This document shows, piece by piece, positions 1-5,609 of a stretch of DNA of 6,753 nt. This stretch comes from Spirochaetales bacterium (GTDB taxonomy: Bacteria > Spirochaetota > Spirochaetia > ARS1246): assembly GCA_018644745.1 (NCBI GenBank), contig JABGPX010000596.1, forward strand, positions 1 to 6,753, in the 5' to 3' direction. The notes below the pieces were generated by a model, which saw only the letters and a program-made list of their open reading frames with translations, was not told where the DNA came from and ran no database searches. Both the position numbers and the translations under genes were made by a program. Position 1 is the stretch's first letter. Each line of letters begins with the position of its first letter.

Positions 1-34
1 AAAAGAGCCGCCACAAGATGTGACGGCTCTTTTT
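1..34 (-). terminator. Second copy of the tRNA-Pro terminator (cut by window edge)
   Basis: This copy is base-for-base identical to the tRNA-Pro terminator: stem at 5-15 and 19-29, with the T tract (A on the plus strand) starting at base 4 and running off the window. It lies 183 bp further downstream in the direction of tRNA transcription and would stop read-through from the first terminator. Confidence 0.75.
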
Positions 35-63
35 CTATCGGGATGAGAGGACTTGGTCCTCCG
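1..63 (-). repeat. Direct repeat copy 1: tRNA-Pro 3' end plus terminator
   Basis: Bases 1-55 are identical to 184-238 (offset 183), and the match continues to 63 apart from two changes at 56-57. On the minus strand the copy carries the last 18 nt of tRNA-Pro perfectly (CAAGTCCTCTCATCCCGA), then the terminator. The T-stem 5' strand GGAGG is also present, but the loop start TTC is changed to ACC. No D arm, anticodon arm or acceptor 5' strand exists, so this is not a tRNA gene. The left end is cut by the window, so more copies may lie beyond it. Confidence 0.9.
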
Positions 64-178
64 TCGTCGACCTCGTGTCGACTCCTCCGGACCGCGTCCA
101 TTCACTAAAATGACATCCTGTCATTTTGCGCTCGCTAATCGCTCGCGCCGTTCATTCCCGTTCAAGTCCCACGATCCC
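40..178. repeat. 139-bp palindrome-rich unit with imperfect inverted ends
   Basis: The ends form an imperfect inverted repeat: GGGAT-4 nt-GGACTTG (40-55) faces CAAGTCC-4 nt-ATCCC (163-178), 12 of 16 positions pairing. Inside lie three structures: GTCGAC at 66-71 and 77-82, nested within GGTCC (55-59) and GGACC (89-93); a perfect 9-bp hairpin AAAATGACA/TGTCATTTT at 107-127 with loop TCC; and a tandem CGCTCGC at 129-135 and 140-146. The left end coincides with the duplicated tRNA-Pro 3' end, and the right end (161-179) resembles a plus-strand tRNA 3' end. I see no supported gene in it. It looks like an intergenic structured repeat; similar copies elsewhere in the genome would be expected. Confidence 0.55.
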
Positions 179-181
179 ATG

Positions 182-217
182 AAAAAAGAGCCGCCACAAG
201 ATGTGACGGCTCTTTTT
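182..217 (-). terminator. Intrinsic terminator of the tRNA-Pro gene
   Basis: Read on the minus strand, GAGCCGTCACA and TGTGGCGGCTC form an 11-bp stem with one G-U pair around a 3-nt loop (199-201), followed by six T. The flanking A and T tracts can extend the stem further. On the plus strand the same hairpin has a C-A mismatch instead of G-U, so it is better as a minus-strand terminator. It begins 4 nt after the tRNA 3' end. Confidence 0.9.
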
Positions 218-246
218 CTATCGGGATGAGAGGACTTGAACCTCCG
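184..246 (-). repeat. Direct repeat copy 2: inside the intact tRNA-Pro and its terminator
   Basis: This is the partner of the copy at 1-63. It covers the terminator and the T arm and 3' acceptor strand of the functional tRNA. The shared boundary inside the T loop resembles the tRNA-tail repeats of the E. coli tyrT locus and the break points of tRNA-targeted insertions. That parallel is inference from layout. Confidence 0.88.
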
Positions 247-293
247 ATCTCCTGCTCCCAAAGCAGGCGCCTTAGCCACTAGGCTACATCCCG
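221..293 (-). tRNA. tRNA-Pro (anticodon UGG)
   Basis: A complete 73-nt cloverleaf can be folded on the minus strand. The acceptor arms CGGGATG/CATCCCG pair perfectly with discriminator A, and the D stem is GCCT/AGGC. The anticodon stem CCTGC/GCAGG carries loop TTTGGGA, so the anticodon is TGG (bases 258-260), which reads proline codons. The T stem GGAGG/CCTCT closes loop TTCAAGT with one G-U pair. The C1-G72 first pair is typical of bacterial tRNA-Pro. CCA is not encoded: the next bases are TAG, so it must be added after transcription. A strong promoter lies just upstream and a terminator starts a few bases after the 3' end, so this is a single-gene transcription unit. Confidence 0.96.
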
Positions 294-305
294 AAAGCAG
301 GTGGT

Positions 306-334
306 AGTATAGATAAATGGGGTACGGCAGTCAA
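306..334 (-). promoter_or_regulatory. Sigma-70-type promoter of the tRNA-Pro gene
   Basis: On the minus strand TTGACT (329-334) and TATACT (306-311) are separated by exactly 17 bases, each one mismatch from the housekeeping consensus. Transcription would start near base 299, about 6 nt before the mature tRNA 5' end, which fits a short RNase P leader. Confidence 0.85.
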
Positions 335-379
335 TATAAGAAACGGGATTGCAGCCTCACCGGCTTGAAGTCTGTGGAT

Positions 380-408
380 TTGTGATTTGTATGTCTATTT
401 GCTATATT
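380..408 (+). promoter_or_regulatory. Probable promoter of nth-queG
   Basis: TTGTGA (380-385) and TATATT (403-408) are spaced by 17 bases, matching 4 and 5 of the 6 consensus positions. Transcription would start near 415, just before the purine-rich ribosome binding site and the ATG codons at 419 and 425. It diverges from the tRNA-Pro promoter. Confidence 0.6.
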
Positions 409-424
409 GCCCTCGAGGATGGAG

Positions 425-1072
425 ATGGAATCGGATCAAGAATTTACAGAGAGAATCCACAAGATTTACGAAATATTGGTCGGGGCGATCCCTGATTCTT
501 CACCGCTGCTCACTTTTGACAGTCCGTATCAATTGCTCATTGCTGTCATCCTATCGGCGCAGACTACCGATGCTCAGGTGAATGGAGTTACCCCGACGCT
601 ATTTGGTAAGTATCCTGCGCCGGCGGATTTGGCCCGGGCTTCCCTGGATGATGTCGAGACAATTGTCCACTCCGTGGGTTTCTTTCATACCAAAGCGAAG
701 AATATTCGCGCTGCCGCGCGGATGCTTGTTGATCGGTATGAGGGGAAGGTTCCAGGAACTATGGATGAGCTTCTCGTTTTGCCGGGAGTTGGGCGGAAGA
801 GTGCCAATGTTGTGTTGGGTCGCTGCTTTAGTCAGCCTGCTATAATAGTAGATACACATTTCGGCCGGGTGACCAGGCGAATAGGTCTTACGGAATCTAA
901 AGATCCTGAAAAAGTCGAGTACCGGCTCAAGTCATTAGTTCCGCCGGATATGCAGTATGAGTTCTCCATGCTGATAAATCTCCATGGAAGAGGAACCTGT
1001 AACTCACGGTCTCCGCGCTGTGCAGATTGCGCAATTGCGCTGTACTGTGATTCTCAGGAAGAGGTTTCCTGA
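425..1072 (+). CDS. nth: Endonuclease III (DNA glycosylase/AP lyase)
   Basis: Cytoplasmic base-excision repair enzyme that removes oxidised pyrimidines and nicks the abasic site. From ATG 425 it is 215 aa, close to the usual 211 or so. The helix-hairpin-helix LPGVGRKSANVVL spans about residues 119-131 and contains the catalytic Lys125; the catalytic Asp143 lies in the VDTH motif. The C-terminal 4Fe-4S ligands are Cys192, 199, 202 and 208, in the family spacing C-x6-C-x2-C-x5-C. The start is a choice: the frame is open from a TTG at 407, but that codon lies in the predicted -10 hexamer. GAGGA at 415-419 sits 5 nt before ATG 425; ATG 419 is the alternative. The stop overlaps the start of queG (TGATG), so the two genes are likely co-translated. 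Confidence 0.95.
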   Translation: MESDQEFTERIHKIYEILVGAIPDSSPLLTFDSPYQLLIAVILSAQTTDAQVNGVTPTLFGKYPAPADLARASLDDVETIVHSVGFFHTKAKNIRAAARMLVDRYEGKVPGTMDELLVLPGVGRKSANVVLGRCFSQPAIIVDTHFGRVTRRIGLTESKDPEKVEYRLKSLVPPDMQYEFSMLINLHGRGTCNSRSPRCADCAIALYCDSQEEVS

Positions 1073-2142
1073 TGAATCAGGATATGAGCCGGCGTATTAC
1101 TGAACTCTTTAGCGATGCCGATCTCGAGGTTATGGGGACAACTGCAACCGAGACGCTGGCATCTCACGAAAAAGAATATCAGCAGTGGCTCGCATCGGGC
1201 TTCCATGGATCGATGAAATATCTCGAGCGCCACGAGGCCGGCAAGTATCGGCCGGATCAACTGCTCCCGGGTGCGCGGACAATTATCTTCACCGGACTGA
1301 ATTACTACCAGAAAAGGGGAGAGACCCCAAGCGGCCACGGCCAGATTGCCCACTATGCCTGGGGGAGAGATTATCACAAGACACTGGGTAACAAGCTGAA
1401 GAAAATAGCCTCATGGCTCCGGGAGGATTTTCCGCAAGAAAGTTTTCTTCCATTTGCCGACACCACGCCCTTGTCGGAGCGCACTTTCGCGGCAAATGCG
1501 GGTGTCGGCTTTATCGGACGAAACACTCTTCTCATACGCCGCGGAATGGGCTCCTGGCTTTTGCTTGGCGGTATACTTACGACCGCTTCATATACAATAG
1601 AAAATGAAATCGGTACCTCCGAGATACCTGGGATTCAAAATGTCGGTTGTCCCTCCGGCTGTACCCGCTGTATCGACGCGTGTCCGACGGATGCACTTTT
1701 TGCTTCGAACCGGATAGATGCGAGTCGATGTATCTCATACCTTACAATAGAACATAAGGGCGAAATCAGCGAAGAGCTGTATGCACCCATGGGCTCGTGG
1801 ATCTTCGGTTGTGACATTTGTCAGGATGTGTGTCCCTTCAATAAGACAGCGGAGGAAACAAAGGTAGACGATTTTCTCGGACACAGAGCAGGCAGCAGCG
1901 CGGATATTGTGGAGATCCTGTCAATGCAGACCGATGAAGCATTCACAGATCGTTTTGCCGGTTCTCCTCTCATGCGGGCGAAAAGAGAGGGAATGATTCG
2001 CAACGCGTTAGTAACGGCAGTTAACCTTAAACTTTCTGATACCCTTTCGTTGATCAAGATATTAGCAGGAGATGATAATCCCGTCATACGTGAAAGCGCG
2101 ATTGTCGCTCTTGAGAAAATGTTGTATCTGTCAAATGAATAG
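1072..2142 (+). CDS. queG: Epoxyqueuosine reductase
   Basis: Catalyses the cobalamin- and 4Fe-4S-dependent reduction of epoxyqueuosine to queuosine, the last step of modification of the wobble base in tRNAs with GUN anticodons. At 356 aa it fits the family, whose members are about 350-390. The N-terminal domain carries the segment ADTTPLSERTFAANAG, where Asp130 matches the family's catalytic acid. Two ferredoxin-like cysteine groups follow: Cys193, 197, 200, 204 and Cys220, 247, 250, 254, with the signatures DACPTDAL and GCDICQDVCPFNK. The last 100 or so residues look like the HEAT-like repeat domain that binds tRNA. AGGAAGAGG at 1056-1064 lies 7 nt before the ATG, and the start overlaps the nth stop by one base. 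One oddity is that the first cysteine pair reads CPSGC, one residue longer than the usual CxxC. No terminator is evident before the convergent pyrD end 12 bp away. Confidence 0.95.
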   Translation: MNQDMSRRITELFSDADLEVMGTTATETLASHEKEYQQWLASGFHGSMKYLERHEAGKYRPDQLLPGARTIIFTGLNYYQKRGETPSGHGQIAHYAWGRDYHKTLGNKLKKIASWLREDFPQESFLPFADTTPLSERTFAANAGVGFIGRNTLLIRRGMGSWLLLGGILTTASYTIENEIGTSEIPGIQNVGCPSGCTRCIDACPTDALFASNRIDASRCISYLTIEHKGEISEELYAPMGSWIFGCDICQDVCPFNKTAEETKVDDFLGHRAGSSADIVEILSMQTDEAFTDRFAGSPLMRAKREGMIRNALVTAVNLKLSDTLSLIKILAGDDNPVIRESAIVALEKMLYLSNE

Positions 2143-2154
2143 GATGGCCAAAGA

Positions 2155-3051
2155 TCAGTCTATAAATTGATGATAGTCTTTTACAGTTTTCAGGTTGTTC
2201 CGTTCTGAGTACGAATCAAAACTCGCCGATACTTCAGAAACGGTAGACGGATCAACGAAATTACCGGTGCCGACTTGAATAGCCGACGCGCCGGCGAGAA
2301 GGTACTGGATAGCGTCGTCTCCGCACATTATTCCGCCGATACCGATTACTGGAATTTTTACCGCTCTGCTGACCCAATAGACCGCGGCGATTCCGACCGG
2401 TCGGATTGCCGGTCCTGAGAGGCCGCCGGTACCGGCGGGCAGAACCGGTTTTTTCTTTTCTATATCAATAACCATCCCGACTAATGTGTTTATACAGGAT
2501 ATCGCGTCTGCTCCTCCGGCTTCCGCTGCAGAGGCTACGCCGGCAATATCGGTTACGTTGGGTGTTAATTTTACGATGAGCGGCCGCTTTGTACACTTCC
2601 GCATTTTACGGGTTAGCCGCTCAACACCGCTGGGGTCGGTTCCGAACGCGAGACCGTGCTTCACATTCGGGCAGGAGAGATTCGCTTCATATCCCCAGAT
2701 ACCATCTTCACTATCAAGGCGTTCGAGCAGAGCGCAGTATTCATCCTCGTCGGCGCCGGCGATGTTCGCAACAACAGGACACGGAAGAGTCCTGAAATAG
2801 GGGAGTTTTTCTTCTATATAATGATCAATTCCTACGTTGGCCAGCCCGATAGAGTTGATTAGCCCGGAAGGCGTTTCTACTAACCGAGGAATATCGTTTC
2901 CTTCGCGGGGTTTCAAAGTAACGGATTTTGCGAACAAAGCGCCGATCAGGGACAGGTCAATGAGTTCTTCATATTCACTTCCGTATCCGAAAGTTCCAGA
3001 AGCCACGCCAACAGGGCTTGCCAGGCTGCCTTGCCCGATGGTTATTTCCAT
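2155..3051 (-). CDS. pyrD: Dihydroorotate dehydrogenase, class 1B catalytic subunit
   Basis: FMN-containing TIM-barrel subunit that oxidises dihydroorotate to orotate in de novo pyrimidine synthesis and passes electrons through PyrK to NAD+. The protein is 298 aa from ATG 3051. Family marks seen are the FAKSVT lysine (Lys43), NSIGLAN (66-72), and NLSCPN with Cys127, the active-site base of class 1 enzymes (class 2 has Ser). KLTPN (161-165), SCINTL, GIGGI and VGTGNF form the C-terminal FMN phosphate site. The frame stays open to an ATG at 3186, but those extra 45 codons lie inside pyrK and encode nothing family-like. The start at 3051 has GGAG 8 nt upstream and overlaps the pyrK stop by 10 bases, which implies translational coupling and a fixed subunit ratio. 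Confidence 0.96.
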   Translation of the reverse strand: MEITIGQGSLASPVGVASGTFGYGSEYEELIDLSLIGALFAKSVTLKPREGNDIPRLVETPSGLINSIGLANVGIDHYIEEKLPYFRTLPCPVVANIAGADEDEYCALLERLDSEDGIWGYEANLSCPNVKHGLAFGTDPSGVERLTRKMRKCTKRPLIVKLTPNVTDIAGVASAAEAGGADAISCINTLVGMVIDIEKKKPVLPAGTGGLSGPAIRPVGIAAVYWVSRAVKIPVIGIGGIMCGDDAIQYLLAGASAIQVGTGNFVDPSTVSEVSASFDSYSERNNLKTVKDYHQFID

Positions 3052-3827
3052 GAGATAAGCTCCGCGTCGAATACCGGGCCTTCGGTGCAGACCCGGGAGT
3101 ACTTTTTGCTGCCTTTTGCTCTCACCGCGCAGCCCATGCATGCACCGACACCGCATCCCATTATTTGCTCGAGAGACACATAACACTTGAGGGAGCGTCG
3201 GGCCGCGAAATCCACGCAGCCTTCCAGCATGGGGGTCGGACCGCAGGCGTACAAGGTCGCACCGTCAATGACGGTTTTACCAATAGTATTCAAGTAATCC
3301 ACAACGGTTCCGGTGAATCCTTTACTGCCATCGTCAGTGCAGAAGCAGTATATTCCCTTGCCATTTAAATCGGGGTACTCAGCGTCTGGAATGAGATCCG
3401 CGGACCTTGCTCCGATTACACTGATATGCGGAACTTTCTGTTCTAGAAGAGCTTTGGACAAGTAATAAATAGGCCCAAAACCGATCCCGCCGGAAACTAA
3501 TATTGAGGTGCTTTCCGGAGGCGATTCCGGAAAGGTATTGCCAAGCGGACCGAGAATATTTAAAGCACTGCCGGGGCGTTTTGACGCAAGCGACTGGGTG
3601 CTCCCCCCCCGTATCTGGTACACCACCGTTGCAGTTACCGCTTCTTCATCGAATCCAGCGACAGCGAAGGGTCGTCTGAGCAGAGGGTCTGAACCGTTTG
3701 TATTTTTTACGGTGAGAAATTGCCCGGGCAGCGGTTTTTGCAGGCTCCGGGGCCAAGAGAACTCGATGAGATAATACCCGTCCGAGACGGGTCTGTTTGC
3801 CTTAACTTTCGCTTGAAATTGTTTCAT
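3042..3827 (-). CDS. pyrK: Dihydroorotate dehydrogenase electron-transfer subunit
   Basis: Ferredoxin-reductase-like subunit of the class 1B enzyme; it carries FAD and a 2Fe-2S cluster and moves electrons from PyrD to NAD+. At 261 aa it has the normal length. The FAD-binding barrel has RRPF at 51-54. The nucleotide-binding half has SGGIGFGP at 112-119 and YACGPTPM at 193-200. The cluster ligands are Cys225, 230, 233 and 247 (C-x4-C-x2-C-x13-C). The first gene of the pair is pyrK, then pyrD. There is no Shine-Dalgarno sequence before ATG 3827; a tiny upstream ORF with a strong one ends in an ATGA overlap with this codon, so coupled initiation is likely. Residues 74-75 are encoded in a run of eight G (C at 3603-3610 on the plus strand), a possible slippage site, but the frame is intact here. 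Confidence 0.95.
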   Translation of the reverse strand: MKQFQAKVKANRPVSDGYYLIEFSWPRSLQKPLPGQFLTVKNTNGSDPLLRRPFAVAGFDEEAVTATVVYQIRGGSTQSLASKRPGSALNILGPLGNTFPESPPESTSILVSGGIGFGPIYYLSKALLEQKVPHISVIGARSADLIPDAEYPDLNGKGIYCFCTDDGSKGFTGTVVDYLNTIGKTVIDGATLYACGPTPMLEGCVDFAARRSLKCYVSLEQIMGCGVGACMGCAVRAKGSKKYSRVCTEGPVFDAELISWK

Positions 3828-3850
3828 ATCAGGTTTTCATAGTACAGCAT
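3824..3850 (-). CDS. Candidate 8-codon leader ORF of pyrK
   Basis: On the minus strand a GGAGG (3857-3861) lies 6 nt before ATG 3850, which opens MLYYENLI and stops at TGA. The stop overlaps the pyrK start as ATGA. This is the best ribosome binding site in the region, and pyrK has none of its own, so ribosomes finishing the short ORF probably re-initiate on pyrK. The sequence shows the geometry. Any regulatory role, for example in response to pyrimidines, is inference; the ORF could also be only a loading site. Confidence 0.5.
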   Translation of the reverse strand: MLYYENLI

Positions 3851-3856
3851 GATCGA

Positions 3857-3861
3857 CCTCC
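3857..3861 (-). promoter_or_regulatory. Ribosome binding site GGAGG upstream of the pyrK leader ORF
   Basis: Perfect core Shine-Dalgarno on the minus strand, 6 nt before the leader ATG and about 30 nt before the pyrK ATG. It is too far away to serve pyrK directly. Confidence 0.55.
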
Positions 3862-3875
3862 GAATCAATGTACGG

Positions 3876-3904
3876 TTGCATGGGGCCGGCTATTGGCCTA
3901 TACT
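3876..3904 (+). promoter_or_regulatory. Probable promoter of the diguanylate cyclase gene
   Basis: TTGCAT (3876-3881) and TATACT (3899-3904) are spaced by 17 bases; the -10 matches 5 of 6 consensus positions, the -35 only 3. Transcription would begin near 3911, 13-16 nt before ATG 3924/3927. The site lies inside the longer open frame from ATG 3849, which argues against that upstream start. Confidence 0.5.
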
Positions 3905-3925
3905 GAAATCAATAAAGAAAGTCAT
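3897..3925 (-). promoter_or_regulatory. Possible pyrKD promoter
   Basis: ATGACT (3920-3925) and TATAGG (3897-3902) on the minus strand are 17 bases apart, each matching 4 of 6 consensus positions. Transcription would begin near 3890, leaving a leader of about 40 nt that includes the GGAGG. A weaker alternative is TTGATT (3863-3868) with TACTAT (3839-3844), but that would remove the leader ribosome binding site. The -10 element shares its TATA with the opposite-strand promoter. Confidence 0.3.
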
Positions 3926-5609
3926 GATGGAATTACCAGAACCGCTGCGTTTGCAGCTAGCATCGCTTATCGATGATTACATAAAGCAGCTTCCTGGACG
4001 TATCACGGAAATTGATGCCGCTTTTAACCGGGTGGTCGCTGATCCCGGCGATATCGACAGATATATCAGCCTTCGGCTGCTGGTACATAAATTGGCGGGT
4101 TCTGGAGCGACATTTGGTTTCGATAATATTACTGACACCGCCCGAGCGTTTGAACAGCACCTTTCTCGAATAATTGATTCAGGTCTTTTGGATCTTGATG
4201 CGGTAGACAGCGAATCATCGGTATTTTTTGCGAAACTCAAAACGGCATGTTCTTTAGATGAGGCGGTTGTGGAAATGGACAAAGTAAACGAACAGTCCGA
4301 ACAAATTGAGAGAAACAGTCTTAATAAAATTCATAGAGATATTCTCCTTTTCTCCCGCGAGGATAACGCATCTATCAATGGCCTGCGTGATCAACTTGGG
4401 TTCTTCGGATTTATTGCTGAGCCGGTGGCAGATCTTCGAAAGCTGCGGACTCTAATCAAAGAAAATCCCAAGCAGCTCGCGATAATCCACACCAACGCTT
4501 TCGAGAAAAGCAAAACAGCCGTGGAAAGTCTTGCCTCCCTCAAAGCTGCCTATCCGGATCAAGTTAACTACGTGTTCATCTCCGAAAAGAGCGATTTTAA
4601 TACAAGGCTATCTGCGCTTCGTGCCGGCAGTGACGCCTATTTCTTGGTGCCTCTCGATGTGGCCAAGCTTATAGACATGGTAGATTCGCTGAATTCCGAA
4701 AAGGAGAGCGAACCGTATCATGTCCTTATTGTCGATGATGATCCGGAGCAGGTGGCATACTACGCTCTCATCCTCCAGCAGGCCGGTATGATAACGTCGG
4801 TGGCCTCAGATCCCAAAACGGTACTTGATGTACTGGTAGAATCAAAACCTGAGCTTATTCTCATGGATATGTATATGCCAGGCTGCAGCGGCACGGAATT
4901 GCTTTCGCTTATAAGACAGCAGGAAGCATTTGTCGGTATTCCCGTCGTTTTTCTTTCCGTGGAGAACGGCGAGGGAAAGAAGCTGGCCGCGGTTCGTGAA
5001 GGTGGAGACGATTTTATTACCAAGCCTGCGGAACCCGAATTCCTTATCGTATCAATCAGTACTCGAATAAATAGAACCCGAAATATCCGATATTTCATGG
5101 AGAGAGATTCTCTTACGGGCCTGCTGAATCATAGCAATCTTAAAGAACAGCTTATCCGGGAAGTCCTGCGCTCAGAAAGAGCGGGTAGCAGCGTCTGTTT
5201 TGCCATGATCGACCTGGATAATTTCAAAGTCGTAAATGATACTTATGGTCATCTCACTGGTGATAAAGTATTGAAAAACCTGTCGAGAATACTCCAGGAA
5301 CGGCTACGTAGAACTGATATAATCGGCCGTTACGGAGGCGAGGAGTTCGGGGCGATCCTTCTGAATACACATGCGGAGGACGCACAGAGAATACTCGATG
5401 AAGTAAGGGACAATTTTTCGCAGATCAGACACCAGGCAGAGGACACCGAGTTTAGCGTTACGTTCAGCTGTGGAATCGCTTGCTTCCCAGGTATTTCGGG
5501 GGCGAACGAGATGACCAACGCAGCCGACAAGGCTCTCTATCAGGCCAAAGAGGCCGGGCGAAACCGGGTTCTCCTCGCGTCGAGCGATGACACTACCGAA
5601 GCTTCTTGA
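3924..5609 (+). CDS. Hpt/pseudo-receiver/receiver/GGDEF diguanylate cyclase
   Basis: Predicted soluble signalling protein making cyclic di-GMP; 561 aa from ATG 3924. An N-terminal Hpt domain (about 10-115) has the phosphoacceptor motif HKLAGSGATFG, His55. A first receiver-like fold (about 138-255) is degenerate: the phospho-Asp position reads HTN and the conserved Lys is replaced in FLVPLD. A second receiver (about 266-385) is complete, with the DDD cluster 271-273, Asp315, Ser345 and Lys367. The GGDEF domain (about 390-553) has DxDNFK, the catalytic GGEEF at 471-475, and RxxD at 462-465, the product-inhibition site. The layout resembles PleD (receiver, pseudo-receiver, GGDEF) with an added Hpt. 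No membrane segment or histidine kinase is nearby, so the phosphodonor is unknown. An open frame from ATG 3849 adds 25 residues but lacks a ribosome binding site; ATG 3927 is also possible. The 3' end overlaps the convergent gene by 17 bp. Confidence 0.92.
   Translation: MMELPEPLRLQLASLIDDYIKQLPGRITEIDAAFNRVVADPGDIDRYISLRLLVHKLAGSGATFGFDNITDTARAFEQHLSRIIDSGLLDLDAVDSESSVFFAKLKTACSLDEAVVEMDKVNEQSEQIERNSLNKIHRDILLFSREDNASINGLRDQLGFFGFIAEPVADLRKLRTLIKENPKQLAIIHTNAFEKSKTAVESLASLKAAYPDQVNYVFISEKSDFNTRLSALRAGSDAYFLVPLDVAKLIDMVDSLNSEKESEPYHVLIVDDDPEQVAYYALILQQAGMITSVASDPKTVLDVLVESKPELILMDMYMPGCSGTELLSLIRQQEAFVGIPVVFLSVENGEGKKLAAVREGGDDFITKPAEPEFLIVSISTRINRTRNIRYFMERDSLTGLLNHSNLKEQLIREVLRSERAGSSVCFAMIDLDNFKVVNDTYGHLTGDKVLKNLSRILQERLRRTDIIGRYGGEEFGAILLNTHAEDAQRILDEVRDNFSQIRHQAEDTEFSVTFSCGIACFPGISGANEMTNAADKALYQAKEAGRNRVLLASSDDTTEAS

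Noticed and set aside
1..118. Small protein read through the repeat on the minus strand
   Set aside because: One frame is open across the hairpin unit, tRNA tail and terminator, but it has no good start or ribosome binding site and would mostly translate structural RNA sequence.
161..180. A second, plus-strand tRNA gene ending near base 180
   Set aside because: Only a T-loop and acceptor-like tail are present; the 5' T-stem strand does not pair, and no anticodon arm, D arm or acceptor 5' strand lies upstream.
1..246. CRISPR array or attachment-site pair from an integrated element
   Set aside because: There are only two copies, and the repeat is the tRNA tail plus terminator, with no cas genes. 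An integrated element would need cargo, but only about 125 bp separates the copies and no integrase gene is seen.
407..424. TTG start at 407 for nth, giving a 221-residue protein
   Set aside because: The codon lies in the predicted -10 element TATATT and has no ribosome binding site; ATG 425 has GAGGA at good spacing and gives a normal family length.
2143..2154. Bidirectional terminator between queG and pyrD
   Set aside because: Only 12 bp separate the genes, and no stable hairpin with a T tract is visible there or just inside either gene end.
3052..3186. 45-codon N-terminal extension of pyrD to ATG 3186
   Set aside because: It lies inside the iron-sulfur end of pyrK and has no family-like residues; ATG 3051 has GGAG upstream and begins with a typical PyrD N terminus.
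3849..3923. ATG 3849 as start of the diguanylate cyclase gene
   Set aside because: It has no ribosome binding site, and the best promoter for this gene lies within the extension.
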